Assembly (NCBI GenBank): GCA_903832475.1
Contig: CAILBQ010000692.1
Coordinates: forward strand, 1-30,205
Source: an uncultured Acidobacteriota bacterium
GTDB taxonomy: Bacteria; Acidobacteriota; Terriglobia; Terriglobales; Acidobacteriaceae
Reading direction: 5' to 3'
Length of the DNA: 30,205 bases
Every line of letters starts with the position of its first letter. Position 1 is the stretch's first letter. Of the stretch, positions 7,316 to 16,388 are shown piece by piece. Under the pieces are notes generated by a model. That model made no database searches and was not told where the DNA came from. It saw only the letters and a program-made list of their open reading frames with translations. The translations under genes and the position numbers were made by a program.

Positions 7316-8095
7316 CTAGAGAAAACGCAGACCGGGATTTGCGGGTTGACGCATGGCAGAGTTCGATAGACCGAGAATAGACGTCAGGTGATTCAGAAGC
7401 TGGCTCCAAATGCCTGAGCGGCCGCTTTGCTCGTCAATTGTTTGCGATGATTCGGTCTTCATCTCCTGCTTCCTGCGTTCCGGCTGCACTCGCATATCCG
7501 CCACGATCTGCTTCACCTGCAAGCGCAGTTGTTCCGCCTCCACCACGCAGGAACGCACATACTCCGAAACGGAAGTCCCAGATTCCACCGCGCGCTGGCG
7601 AAGCAATGCGGTCTCCTCTCCATTCAAGCGAATCGACACCGTCGAGCGTCTGAGATCGGAAATAGCGCCCCGGTTCGAATGAAACGCAGGATCGCGGCGC
7701 ACCGGTCGCGGCACCGCTGCCGGCGATCGCCTTTGTGCATGCGAAGATTCTCCGGTATCGATTCCCGCTGCGCGTGACTCCGCGCATTTGTTCGCCCTCC
7801 CGCCCTTCGACGATGCTTGGCGCGCCTGACGGACCGCTCTTGGCGGACAAGACTTTTCCTCAGTCGGCCACGGCTTATAGGTCACTCCGCCGTCCTCCTG
7901 GAATTCGGTCCCGCCCTCCTCGCCGACTGGCCCGAAAACAGCCCTCAGGTTCAGTTGCGGCTCCATTTCACCCGTACCGATTCCCGTCAGCCTTTCCAAC
8001 AGGCTGGAGAAACTCGTGATCCCTCTTTCCTCATCCACGGCTACACTTGGCGGCATGTGCAGAGAATAGCGCTTGGCAACCTGCACTTCAGCCAC
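7316..8095 (-). CDS. Hypothetical protein with C-terminal ribbon-helix-helix (MobC/CopG-like) segment
   Basis: A 259-residue protein with a poorly ordered, Arg/Ser/Pro-rich N-terminal two thirds and a C-terminal segment at about 149-186 (STVSIRLNGEETALLRQRAV then SGTSVSEYVRSCV) that reads like a ribbon-helix-helix DNA-binding fold, as in MobC or CopG relatives: a basic beta strand, helix, turn at Gly173 and a second helix. A short coiled coil follows (about 186-205). The start used is GTG 8095; ATG 8056 (13 residues shorter) is an alternative, and neither has a clear ribosome-binding site. It lies downstream of the EAL gene on the same strand, 69 bases away, so co-transcription is possible. 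A DNA-binding role is inferred. No relaxase or plasmid gene is nearby, so mobilisation is unlikely. Confidence 0.65.
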   Translation of the reverse strand: MAEVQVAKRYSLHMPPSVAVDEERGITSFSSLLERLTGIGTGEMEPQLNLRAVFGPVGEEGGTEFQEDGGVTYKPWPTEEKSCPPRAVRQARQASSKGGRANKCAESRAAGIDTGESSHAQRRSPAAVPRPVRRDPAFHSNRGAISDLRRSTVSIRLNGEETALLRQRAVESGTSVSEYVRSCVVEAEQLRLQVKQIVADMRVQPERRKQEMKTESSQTIDEQSGRSGIWSQLLNHLTSILGLSNSAMRQPANPGLRFL

Positions 8096-8164
8096 AATCG
8101 ATCAGGACTATCTTGTTGCTTCCCAAAACAAAGGCTTCATGAGCGACATTCCAAATATGGGAAT

Positions 8165-9502
8165 TCAAACCAGCATTCCCGCGATTTCCGTCGCAGGTCG
8201 AGGTGGAGAAAAGTAATATCCCTGTCCGTAACGGCAGCCCATCTCCTTCAACAGCCGTAATTGCTCCTCCGTCTCAATACCCTCCGCAACCACCTCCATC
8301 CCCATCACTCGCGCCAGTTCCAGGATCGTTTGTACGATCTGCAGCGGCTGCGCTCCGGCGACCATACGCTGCACAAACGATCGATCGATCTTCAATACGT
8401 CAAACGGAAACCGGTGCAGGTGACTGAGTGAGCTATAGCCTGTTCCGAAATCGTCCATGTGCAGCGAAACGCCCAGATGATGCAGTCTTCCTAATATCTC
8501 AGTGGTTTCCGCCAGGTTGGCGCTCAGACTCGATTCGGTCAGCTCAAGGCCCAATTCCATGGCGGAAAGCCCGTTCTCCTGAAGCCGCGACTCCACCCTC
8601 TCCACCAAGCCAGCCTGTGAGAACTGCCGTGCCGAAAGATTGACACAAACTCGCAAAGATCGCATGGCAGCACGCGAGTCTTTCCACGCCCGCAACTGCC
8701 GGCAAGCCTCTCCCAGTCCCCAGTCTCCAAGAGGCAGAATCATCCCATTCTGCTCTGCTTCCGGAATGAAGTGGCATGGAGCCACCAGACCTCGTACCGG
8801 ATGCTGCCAGCGCACCAGGGCTTCCAGGCCGACGACTTTCCCAGTCAGCAATTCCACTTCGGGTTGATAGTGCAAGACAAACTCATCTCGATCCAGTCCG
8901 CGATGGAAATCCTCACGCTGCGGCCAGATCGCGGTCGCTTGCCGCAGTTCCTTGGTTTCTTGCGCCGCTGCCTCTTTTTTTCGGTCGCGCCTATGTGTGC
9001 GTACACTCTCCCGGCGCTGGCGCAATTCCAATTGGTCTCCTATCAGGTTTGCTGCCTGCTCCATCCACCGTAACCCGTCATGCACCTCGGTCGACCTTTG
9101 AGTGACCAGGCATAGGCATCCCACCAGATGCCTTCCGCGAAACTGGATGGGGGCAACAAAAAACCGCTTTGCCTTGACGCCAGCGGCGTCCCCAGCCAAT
9201 CCATCGTCTTGGCACTCAAACGTAGCACTCTCATTGTCGTTCAATACTTGGCGCGTCCAGCAGTCATAGTCCGATCTCGCGCTAACGGCCTTCCCCGTAA
9301 TCGTCTGCGTGCAAAACCGGTTGCGATCCACCAGTGTCACCCACGCCGACTCAGCTTCCAGCAGTGAGGACGTCATTCCCACCAGCGCCCGAATGCTCTC
9401 CTCCAGCGGCAAATCCAACCAGCCAAACGACGGCATCGCCGGGTCTCGCTCCCCCTCGTCCTCAAACGGCAATGTCTCCAGATTGGAAAGATAAGGCAGC
9501 AT
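8165..9502 (-). CDS. GAF-EAL cyclic-di-GMP phosphodiesterase
   Basis: Predicted cytoplasmic enzyme hydrolysing cyclic di-GMP to pGpG. The 445 residues comprise an N-terminal GAF-like sensor (about 33-160), a charged linker (about 160-190) and a C-terminal EAL domain (about 197-445). The catalytic set appears complete: EAL at 227-229, Asn288, Glu320 in ELTES, Asp350-Asp351 in MDDFGTGYSSL, Lys371 in LKIDRSF, Glu407 in EGIET and Gln427 in GQGYY. No GGDEF domain and no membrane segment is present. ATG 9502 is preferred because GCAGGAG sits just upstream; a GTG start at 9526 is the longer alternative. Lying near the export pair (wrong strand for an operon), it could tune polysaccharide production or motility. 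The GAF ligand is unknown. Confidence 0.93.
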   Translation of the reverse strand: MLPYLSNLETLPFEDEGERDPAMPSFGWLDLPLEESIRALVGMTSSLLEAESAWVTLVDRNRFCTQTITGKAVSARSDYDCWTRQVLNDNESATFECQDDGLAGDAAGVKAKRFFVAPIQFRGRHLVGCLCLVTQRSTEVHDGLRWMEQAANLIGDQLELRQRRESVRTHRRDRKKEAAAQETKELRQATAIWPQREDFHRGLDRDEFVLHYQPEVELLTGKVVGLEALVRWQHPVRGLVAPCHFIPEAEQNGMILPLGDWGLGEACRQLRAWKDSRAAMRSLRVCVNLSARQFSQAGLVERVESRLQENGLSAMELGLELTESSLSANLAETTEILGRLHHLGVSLHMDDFGTGYSSLSHLHRFPFDVLKIDRSFVQRMVAGAQPLQIVQTILELARVMGMEVVAEGIETEEQLRLLKEMGCRYGQGYYFSPPRPATEIAGMLV

Positions 9503-9621
9503 CGGCTCTCCTGCGGAATACAGCACAGCCCTTTCCCCGCTAAAGGGTCCGGGACTTCCGGTGCTCCTTTCATCGGAGGCATCTGAAGATTCATGACATT
9601 ACGTGTATCGCTTCACGGCGA

Positions 9622-11874
9622 TTACTTAGGATTGGCAGCCTTCTGGGCAGCGCTCCCAGTCTCCGTCCAGAGGAAGGTCAACTGATCCGCGTAATCCTCG
9701 ATGAGTTGCCCCGCCGCCACGCCCGCGCTGTGTCCGCTCTTCACGCTGTAATGCAACAGCACCGGTCGCCCGCTGCTGCTTGCCGCCTGCACCAATGGCG
9801 TCATCTTTCGCGCATGCAGAGGATCCACCCGCGTATCGCTGTCCCCGGTAAAAAACATGATCGCTGGATACGCTGTGCCTGCCTTGACGTTCTGATACGG
9901 CGAATACTTCCGCAAATAAGCAAAGTCCTTCTCGTTCTCCGCCGAACCATATTCCGTGGTCCACAGCCGTCCCATCTCAAACTTCTGATAGCGCAGCATG
10001 TCCAGCAGCGGATACCCGCACCAGATCGCCCCGAAAAGATCGGGCCGCTGCGTCATTGCCGCTCCCATCAGCAATCCGCCATTCGAACGGCCGCTGATCG
10101 CCAAGTGCGGTGTTGACGTATATTTCTCGGCAATCAGATACTCCGCGGCCGCATAGAAATCATCGAAGACATTCTGTTTCTTCTCAAACATCCCAGCCTT
10201 GTGCCATGTCTCGCCATACTCCCCGCCCGCGCGCAGATTGGGCAGCGCGAACCAGCCGCCCTGTTCCATCCATGCCGCCCAAAGCGGATTCCACGCCGGC
10301 GTTTCACTCAGGTTGAATCCCCCGTATCCCGTCATCAGCAGGCGAGCACTCCCATCCATGGGAAGGCCTTTTTTTCCGGCCACAAACATGGGAATGCGCG
10401 TCCCGTCCTTGGACTTATAAAACACCTGCTTCAACTCGTATTCGCTTGAATCAAACGGCGTCCTGGGCTGCGCAAACACCTCCTGCTTCCCTGTCACGGT
10501 GTCATAGCGATCGATAGTCGGCGGCTGAATCAGCGACTGAAAGGTGAAGAAACCATACCGGTCCGCAACCTCTCCACTCAGCCCCGAAGCATCCCCGATC
10601 CCTTCGTACCGGATCGATCCCACGCTCTTGCCTTGCAACGTGTAAATTTCCGTATCCGACTTCACATCCTTCAACCGATGCACGAACAGCTTGTGTCCCA
10701 CAATGCTCGCTCCGTCCATGACGTCCTTGCCCTCAGGAACGATCACATGCCAGGCCTCCGGTGCGATCCCCGGCATCGCCTTCAAAACGCAGCCATTCGA
10801 AGCGCGGTAGTCCGTCCGCACATACCATTCGCCATCTGCGTACATCGTTTCAAATCGTGACTCGAAGCCCCACACCAGGATCTCGAACACCGCGTCTGGC
10901 TTGGTCAGATCGCGAAACACCACATCCACGCGGCTGGCCGGCACACCGCGATGAATCTCGACCACGAGGTAATGTCCATCCTCGGTCACATGGGCCGAAA
11001 TCAAATCTCGTTCTTCCAGCGGCTCGCTGTGAAACTCCCGCCCAAACAGCAGCGGATCGGCGCTCACCCGCGTTCCGAACTTGTGCAAATACACCAGGGA
11101 GCCCTTGTGCGTAAACCGCGAGTAATAGACGCCGCCTGCATCCTGGCTCCCATTGAAAGCCTGGGCCTTTCCCTGTGCTGGCTTGTGAACCATGCCCTTC
11201 GCTGAACTCGTGACCAGATCAATGCTGTTATACCGGTCGGCAGGCAGCGAATCCTCCAGAGTCTTCCCCGTCTTCAAATTGAGAAAGTGCACCTCCTGTT
11301 CGTCCGCTCCACCTTGCCTTACGCCATACGCCAGCAGACTTGCGTCTTGCGACACCGCAAGCAGCGACACAGAAGTATTGGGATCGCGGCTCAACGCCGC
11401 CGGATCAACCAGTCGGACATCCTTGCCTCGCTCCGCCGTCTGCCCCTTCGGAGGCAAGCCCCCACTTGCACCCGTGGCCCAGCCATGTCGCACATAGATG
11501 GAAGACTGCTCTTCGTCCGACAGCCCCTTCATGAAGAAGTAGCTGTCCCCGCGCTGAATCGGCATCGACCAGCTCGTCACATGAATCAGCGGGTCCAGCT
11601 TGTCCACCAGCTCCGGTCTGACTCGCGCCTGTTTCAGGTACCGGTCTGTATACGCCATCTGCGCGTCGATGAAGGCGCGAGTCTCGGCGCTCTTGGCGTC
11701 TTCCAGCCAGCGATAATCGTCCGTGATCCTGGTCCCGAAGTAGGTATCCACCACAGGATCTTTGTCCGTCGGTGGCGGCGCGGGAAGGTTGATGTGATCC
11801 CCACCATGAATCGCCTGGGCCGCCACTAAAGCAGGCCCCACCAGCAGCAGAAAAAACGGCAACAGCAGACGCAT
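9622..11874 (-). CDS. Prolyl oligopeptidase family (S9A) serine peptidase, secreted
   Basis: Predicted periplasmic or secreted prolyl endopeptidase cleaving short proline-containing peptides. The 750 residues start with a clear signal peptide (MRLLLPFFLLLVGPALVAAQA, about 1-21), then the N-terminal strand region and seven-bladed beta-propeller (about 60-470), then the alpha/beta hydrolase domain. The catalytic triad is visible: Ser597 in GRSNGG, Asp680 in GDSDTRVDP and His715 in SGHSAG. Length fits the family (about 700-750). I chose ATG 11874, which has GGAG 7 bases upstream and puts the signal peptide at the N-terminus; the frame extends 13 residues further to 11913. The gene is divergent from the flippase gene and upstream of the EAL gene, 119 bases apart. 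Confidence 0.95.
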   Translation of the reverse strand: MRLLLPFFLLLVGPALVAAQAIHGGDHINLPAPPPTDKDPVVDTYFGTRITDDYRWLEDAKSAETRAFIDAQMAYTDRYLKQARVRPELVDKLDPLIHVTSWSMPIQRGDSYFFMKGLSDEEQSSIYVRHGWATGASGGLPPKGQTAERGKDVRLVDPAALSRDPNTSVSLLAVSQDASLLAYGVRQGGADEQEVHFLNLKTGKTLEDSLPADRYNSIDLVTSSAKGMVHKPAQGKAQAFNGSQDAGGVYYSRFTHKGSLVYLHKFGTRVSADPLLFGREFHSEPLEERDLISAHVTEDGHYLVVEIHRGVPASRVDVVFRDLTKPDAVFEILVWGFESRFETMYADGEWYVRTDYRASNGCVLKAMPGIAPEAWHVIVPEGKDVMDGASIVGHKLFVHRLKDVKSDTEIYTLQGKSVGSIRYEGIGDASGLSGEVADRYGFFTFQSLIQPPTIDRYDTVTGKQEVFAQPRTPFDSSEYELKQVFYKSKDGTRIPMFVAGKKGLPMDGSARLLMTGYGGFNLSETPAWNPLWAAWMEQGGWFALPNLRAGGEYGETWHKAGMFEKKQNVFDDFYAAAEYLIAEKYTSTPHLAISGRSNGGLLMGAAMTQRPDLFGAIWCGYPLLDMLRYQKFEMGRLWTTEYGSAENEKDFAYLRKYSPYQNVKAGTAYPAIMFFTGDSDTRVDPLHARKMTPLVQAASSSGRPVLLHYSVKSGHSAGVAAGQLIEDYADQLTFLWTETGSAAQKAANPK

Positions 11875-12082
11875 CGGCAAGCTCCAATCCCACCACCATA
11901 CACGCCCGTCCACCGACCTTCACACGTCGGGGTGCCAGTAGGCCGACTACGGGAGATGTGACATCAACAAAAGGCAGGGTGACAATTATTCCTTGGGGTT
12001 CTCTGCCAAGGGATGTAGAAGGGTGCGGAAGGACTCAACCTCATGCCTCGCATCAAACAATCCCCTAGTAAAATCGAGCAGA

Positions 12083-13735
12083 GTGGCCAACACCATCCCA
12101 GGGAACACACCGCCTGTCCCAGCGCCGCCCGGCGGAGCCGCAACCGCGTCTTCTTCCCCAGTCGCCCGCGCGCTGCGCCTGCTCAGGCCGTCCCACAGCC
12201 ACACCGCCTACACCGCGACCGTCCTGCTGATGGTTTCCGCCGTTCTCTCGCGCTTCATGGGACTGGTCCGCGTCAAATACACGACCGAAGTCTTCGGCCG
12301 CGGCATGGAAGCCGACGCCCTCAACGCCGCCTTCGTCCTGCCCGACATGATCTCTTACTTCCTGGTCGGCGGGGCGGCTTCCATCACCTTCGTCACCATC
12401 CTCACCCGCTACCGCGACACCGGCCGCGAAGCCCAGGGCGAGCGCTCCCTCTCCGTAATCCTCACCACCATGGCCCTGGTTCTGGGCTCTGCGATCCTGT
12501 TCGCCGAGATTGCCGCTCCCTGGTTCGTCGCCGCCTACTACCCGCGCTTCGATCCTGGAAAAGCCGCGCTCTGCGTGCGCCTCACGCGCATCCTGCTGCC
12601 CGCCCAGTTCTGCTTCTTCGCCGGCGGAGTTTTCGGCGCCGTTCTGCTTGTCCGAAAGCAGTTCTACGCGCAGGCTGTCACCCCGTTGATTTATAACCTC
12701 GGCACCATCGTCGGCGGCGTACTGCTCGCTCGCCACATCGGTGTCTCCTCGCTTGCCATTGGCACTGTGGCCGGCGCGATCTTGGGCCCGTTCCTCATCA
12801 ATGCCGCCGGCGCCTACAAAAACGGCACCCGCTTCACGCCCATCCTCGACTGGCACGACGAAGGCCTGCGCGAATGGGTCCGGCTTTCCGTTCCCTTGAT
12901 GGTCGGAGTCTCGCTGGTCACGGCTGACAATTGGATCATTGCCCACTTCGCCTCGGCTACGGACGGCGGAGTCTCCATCATGACCTACGCCAAGCAGCTT
13001 TTCACCGCGCCCATGGCCGTCCTTGCCCAGGCCGCCGGCGCTGCCTCCATGCCGTTCTTCGCCAAGCTCTGGGCGCAGGACAAGCACTACGAGTTCGCCA
13101 CCGAAGTTGCGGATTCCGTCTCCCGCGTCGCCGCCCTCGGCCTGCTCGCCGCCTCGGGTATGATCGCCCTCGCCCCGGCGCTGGTTGACCTGCTCCTTCG
13201 CGGAGGCCGCTACACCGCTGCCGACACCGCTCAGACCGCCATCTACTTCTCGCTCTTTTCCATCTCGCTCGGCCTCTGGTCCGCGCAGGCCATCTACGCC
13301 CGGGCTTTCTACGCCGCCGGCAACACACTCGCCCCCATGGTTGCCGGCACCGTCATCACTGTCATCTCGCTGCCCATCTACGCCGCGCTCTATCGCCTGC
13401 AAGGGACTTCAGGACTAGCCATCGCCTCCGACATCGGCATCGCCCTGCAAACCCTCTCGCTGGCGTTTCTGCTCCACCAGCGGCGGATGGTTTCACTCGC
13501 CGGCCTCGATTACCGCGAACTCGGCCGCTGCCTCACCGCCGGCCTGGTCAGCGCCACCGCTGTCTGGCTCGCCGTCGCCGGCCTCGGCCGCTTTGTCCCC
13601 ACCCACACCCGCTGGATGGACGCTGCCATCCTGGTCACCGGCTCCGCTCTCTGGCTCCTCATTACCGGCTTCGTGCTGCAAAGCCTTGGCTCCGCCCTGC
13701 CGTCCGTCGCTGGCAAGCGCCTCGGCCTCCGATAA
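12083..13735 (+). CDS. murJ: MurJ/MviN-family lipid flippase homologue
   Basis: Polytopic inner-membrane protein of the MOP superfamily; MurJ flips lipid II for peptidoglycan synthesis. From GTG 12083 the protein has 550 residues: a Pro/Ala-rich hydrophilic N-terminus (about 1-40) and about 14 membrane segments. SRFMGLVR (56-63) matches the first-helix motif, and Asp78 in GRGMEADAL matches the next. However, the following PNLLRR motif of MurJ reads PDMISY (87-92), so the arginine equivalent to E. coli Arg52 is replaced by Ser91. It may therefore transport another lipid-linked glycan. The start is uncertain: the frame is open to a TTG at 11993, and neither start has a strong ribosome-binding site. 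Family assignment is sure; lipid II as the substrate is not. Confidence 0.88.
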   Translation: MANTIPGNTPPVPAPPGGAATASSSPVARALRLLRPSHSHTAYTATVLLMVSAVLSRFMGLVRVKYTTEVFGRGMEADALNAAFVLPDMISYFLVGGAASITFVTILTRYRDTGREAQGERSLSVILTTMALVLGSAILFAEIAAPWFVAAYYPRFDPGKAALCVRLTRILLPAQFCFFAGGVFGAVLLVRKQFYAQAVTPLIYNLGTIVGGVLLARHIGVSSLAIGTVAGAILGPFLINAAGAYKNGTRFTPILDWHDEGLREWVRLSVPLMVGVSLVTADNWIIAHFASATDGGVSIMTYAKQLFTAPMAVLAQAAGAASMPFFAKLWAQDKHYEFATEVADSVSRVAALGLLAASGMIALAPALVDLLLRGGRYTAADTAQTAIYFSLFSISLGLWSAQAIYARAFYAAGNTLAPMVAGTVITVISLPIYAALYRLQGTSGLAIASDIGIALQTLSLAFLLHQRRMVSLAGLDYRELGRCLTAGLVSATAVWLAVAGLGRFVPTHTRWMDAAILVTGSALWLLITGFVLQSLGSALPSVAGKRLGLR

Positions 13736-13759
13736 GTCAGCCTCCAAAACGACAAAAGC

Positions 13760-13777
13760 CCCTGGGATCTCCCAGGG
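13760..13777. terminator. Bidirectional terminator between convergent flippase and bactofilin genes
   Basis: CCCTGGG (13760-13766) pairs with CCCAGGG (13771-13777), loop ATCT. ACTTTGT follows on plus, and on minus the stem is followed by GCTTTTGTCGTTTT, a better T-run. It lies in the 74-base gap between two converging genes, so it can serve both. Confidence 0.7.
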
Positions 13778-13809
13778 ACTTTGTCTCATTGCACTGCTTG
13801 CTTCTGAAG

Positions 13810-14298
13810 CTAGACCTTGACTGCTTCCGGCGTGGCAACCGGCGCACCCGCCTTCGCATCCGGCTTGCGGATATCGATCCCGCCCTTGAAGAACGCGCCA
13901 TCCTCAATGCTGATACGCGCCGCCGTCACATCGCCGGTCAACGCGCCTTCACTGCGAATGTCTACACGATCGGTCGCAATCACGTTGCCGCGCACCTTGC
14001 CCAGCACCACGATCTCGCGCGAAGTGATGTTGGCCGCCACCTGCCCATTGCGCCCCACCGTCACGCGGTTGCCCGGCAGATTGATGGTTCCCTCAACCTT
14101 GCCGTCGATGAAAAGCGATTCTGAACCACTGATCTCGCCCTTGATCACGAGACCCTTGCCAATCGTGGCCTGGTCGCCCGTAGGTGCAGAGGTCGCCCGC
14201 GCGGGCGGCTCATACGTTGGTGCAGGAGTTGCCGTCGGACGAACCGGCTCGGGGGTAGGAGGCACTGCGGACGATCCGGGCTGACTGGGTTTCCACAT
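13810..14298 (-). CDS. Bactofilin family cytoskeletal protein
   Basis: Bactofilins polymerise without nucleotide into membrane-associated filaments that scaffold envelope processes such as localised wall synthesis. The 162 residues comprise a Pro/Ala/Thr-rich flexible N-terminus (about 1-43) and a right-handed beta-helix core (about 45-145) with the characteristic short repeats, for example IGKGLVIKGEISGSESLFID, then GKVEGTINL, GRNGQVAANI, GKVRGNV and GALTGDV. The short C-terminal tail is Ala/Pro-rich. I chose ATG 14298 because the protein then begins MWKPSQPGSS, which I remember from acidobacterial bactofilins; a TTG at 14331 is the only longer option. It converges with the flippase gene, from which it is separated by a terminator. 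Confidence 0.94.
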   Translation of the reverse strand: MWKPSQPGSSAVPPTPEPVRPTATPAPTYEPPARATSAPTGDQATIGKGLVIKGEISGSESLFIDGKVEGTINLPGNRVTVGRNGQVAANITSREIVVLGKVRGNVIATDRVDIRSEGALTGDVTAARISIEDGAFFKGGIDIRKPDAKAGAPVATPEAVKV

Positions 14299-14639
14299 AA
14301 GTTTCGCTGAATCCTTTCGTGTGCATTTCAAAGGTATAAGACGGGTGAAGCAGGTGCACCACCAATAAATTTATATCCCGTGACCTACCGTCATTGGCCT
14401 GCCGACACTGCATCAATACATCTGACTTCTACCGATTGTATCCGCACAGACCACACCTCCGCATTCCCCGTCAATAACCCGCAACGGCCAGACTCAAAGC
14501 AGACAACGTCTACAGCGAAAATCTTGCGAAACCGCCCCCCACCCGCGTCATCAGCAAAGTGCTAACCCACTAACTCGCCAAGATTCTATCCGCTGACCCG
14601 CCGCATTCGTTACTCTGGACTCTCCCCGGAGGAACCCCT
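14299..14639. promoter_or_regulatory. Divergent intergenic region between bactofilin and amidohydrolase genes
   Basis: This 341-base gap has no convincing gene. It must hold promoters for both divergent genes. An AT-rich patch gives TATAAA on minus (14370-14375), 72 bases from the bactofilin ATG, a possible -10 element without a clear -35. On the right side, GGAGG (around 14626-14631) is the ribosome-binding site of the amidohydrolase gene. I see no repeat or hairpin of note. Confidence 0.4.
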
Positions 14640-16334
14640 GTGCGCCGTTTCGCTTTCGCAACGCTCTGCCTTTGCCTCACCCCGGTCCTCGCTCAATCCG
14701 CCGCCAGTCCCGTCGAAACCCCCTTTGACATCGTTATCGTCAACGGCCACATCATCGACGGCACCGGCTCTCCCTGGTACTCCGGCCAGGTCGGCATCCG
14801 CGACGGACATATCGCCGCCATCGGCAACCTCGAAGCGGCGCCCAGAAAGCAGACCATCGACGCCGCCGGCCAGGTCGTCGCCCCGGGCTTCATCGACATG
14901 CTCGGCCAGTCCGAGCTCACCATGCTCGTCGAACCCCGCCTTCCGTCCAAGATCTACCAGGGCATCACCACCGAAGTCACCGGCGAAGGCAATTCGGCCG
15001 CGCCCCTCAATCCCGCCATGATCGCCGCCGACCAGGCCGGCTACGACCATCTTAAAATCAATCCCGACTGGACTGACTTCCGCGGCTACTTCAGCCGCAT
15101 CGAGAAGCAGGGCATGGGCATCAACCTTGCCAGCTACGTGGGAGCGACTTCCGTCCGCCGCATGGTCCTCGGCGACGCCGATGTTCAACCCACTCCCGCA
15201 CAACTTACCCAGATGCAGGCCATCGTCACCCAGGCGATGAAAGACGGCGCCGTCGGCGTGTCCACCTCGCTGCAATACTCGCCCGCGCCTTACGCCAAAA
15301 CCCCCGAGCTCATTGCTCTCGCCACCGCCAGCAGCCCCTATGGCGGCATCTACGCCACGCATATGCGCTCTGAAGGCGACACCATCCTCGACGCCATCGA
15401 CGAGGCCGTCCGCATCGGCAAGGAAGGCCACGTTCCCGTCGAGATCTGGCACCTCAAGGCCGCCGGCAAGTCCAACTGGGGGCGCATGCCCGAAATCGTC
15501 GCCCGCATCAACGCGGCGCGCAACGCTGGCATCGACGTCGCCGCCGACACCTACGCCTACACTGCCTGGTTTAACACCTTTTCGGCGTTCATCCCACCCT
15601 GGGCCCACGACGGCGGCGACACCAAACTGATCGAGCGTTTGAAGGATCCCGCGACCCGCGCCAAAATCCGCGCCGACATGCTCGACCCGAAAGGCGACTG
15701 GGACAACGAATGGCAGGAGATCCCCGGACCGGAAGCTATCCAGATCGCCGTCGTCCAGAATCCCGAACTCGTCCCCCTGCAAGGCAAGCGTCTCTCTGAA
15801 GTCGCAGCCATGTGGAAAGAAGACGCCATCGACGCACTCTGCGACATCCTCATCAAAGACAAGGCATTCACCGAAGTGGCCGTTTTCGCCATGAGCGAGC
15901 CCGACGTCAAACTCGCTCTTCAGCAGCCCTGGGTTTCGGTCGACAACGACTCAGAAGGCGCATCCCCGGAGGGCATCCTGGGCGCCGAACACCCGCATCC
16001 CCGTGCCTACGGCACCTTCCCGCGCATCCTCCGCAAGTACGTCCGGGAAGAGCATGCCCTCACGCTCGAAGACGCCATCCGCAAGTTCAGCGCCCTGCCC
16101 GCTCAGCGCATGCGCTTCACCGACCGAGGCGTGCTGAAAGAAGGCATGGCCGCCGACATCGTCATCTTCGACCCGGCGACCATCAAGGACCTGTCCACCT
16201 TCGAGCAGCCCAACCAGCTAGCCCAGGGCATGCGGTACGTCCTGGTCAACGGCGTACCCGTCATCGCAGAAGGCAAGATGACCGGCAAGCTCCCGGGAAA
16301 AGTCCTTCGCGGCGCAGGCTACATCAAGCCCTGA
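14640..16334 (+). CDS. Secreted amidohydrolase, D-aminoacylase/N-acyl-D-amino-acid deacylase-like
   Basis: Member of the amidohydrolase superfamily close to N-acyl-D-amino-acid deacylases, with an N-terminal signal peptide (about 1-20) suggesting the periplasm. The 564 residues contain the small beta-sandwich start (DIVIVNGHIIDGTGSPWYSG), the barrel entry APGFID (81-86), THMRSEGD with His241, EIWHLKAAGKSNWG with His271, VDND late in the barrel and the C-terminal return RGVLKEGMAADIVIFDP. The usual HxH after GFID is missing: the sequence is MLGQSE (87-92). The cysteine-containing GNCG loop is also altered, to GEGNSAAP (115-122). So one metal site is probably absent and the true reaction is open. 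The start is GTG 14640, with GGAGG about 9 bases upstream. Confidence 0.85.
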   Translation: MRRFAFATLCLCLTPVLAQSAASPVETPFDIVIVNGHIIDGTGSPWYSGQVGIRDGHIAAIGNLEAAPRKQTIDAAGQVVAPGFIDMLGQSELTMLVEPRLPSKIYQGITTEVTGEGNSAAPLNPAMIAADQAGYDHLKINPDWTDFRGYFSRIEKQGMGINLASYVGATSVRRMVLGDADVQPTPAQLTQMQAIVTQAMKDGAVGVSTSLQYSPAPYAKTPELIALATASSPYGGIYATHMRSEGDTILDAIDEAVRIGKEGHVPVEIWHLKAAGKSNWGRMPEIVARINAARNAGIDVAADTYAYTAWFNTFSAFIPPWAHDGGDTKLIERLKDPATRAKIRADMLDPKGDWDNEWQEIPGPEAIQIAVVQNPELVPLQGKRLSEVAAMWKEDAIDALCDILIKDKAFTEVAVFAMSEPDVKLALQQPWVSVDNDSEGASPEGILGAEHPHPRAYGTFPRILRKYVREEHALTLEDAIRKFSALPAQRMRFTDRGVLKEGMAADIVIFDPATIKDLSTFEQPNQLAQGMRYVLVNGVPVIAEGKMTGKLPGKVLRGAGYIKP

Positions 16335-16358
16335 CTTTGCTCTTGTTTTCTTTCTGTC

Positions 16359-16374
16359 ATTCCCCTCGGGGAAT
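16359..16374 (+). terminator. Hairpin between convergent amidohydrolase and small membrane protein genes
   Basis: ATTCCCC (16359-16365) pairs with GGGGAAT (16368-16374), practically a five-pair stem with loop CTCG, followed by CTTCTT. It lies in the 54-base gap between convergent genes. The T-run is imperfect. Confidence 0.35.
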
Positions 16375-16388
16375 CTTCTTCCGTTGCC

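Noticed and set aside
11955..11965. GATGTGACATC palindrome in the divergent gap between the oligopeptidase and flippase genes, as a possible CRP-type site
   Set aside because: The arms TGT/ACA are only one base apart, not six, so it does not fit the CRP spacing; short palindromes of this kind occur by chance.
12065..13402. A 445-codon minus-strand frame inside the flippase gene
   Set aside because: Low-complexity Gly/Glu/Asp-rich translation typical of an antisense shadow in high-GC DNA; the plus strand encodes a clear membrane transporter.
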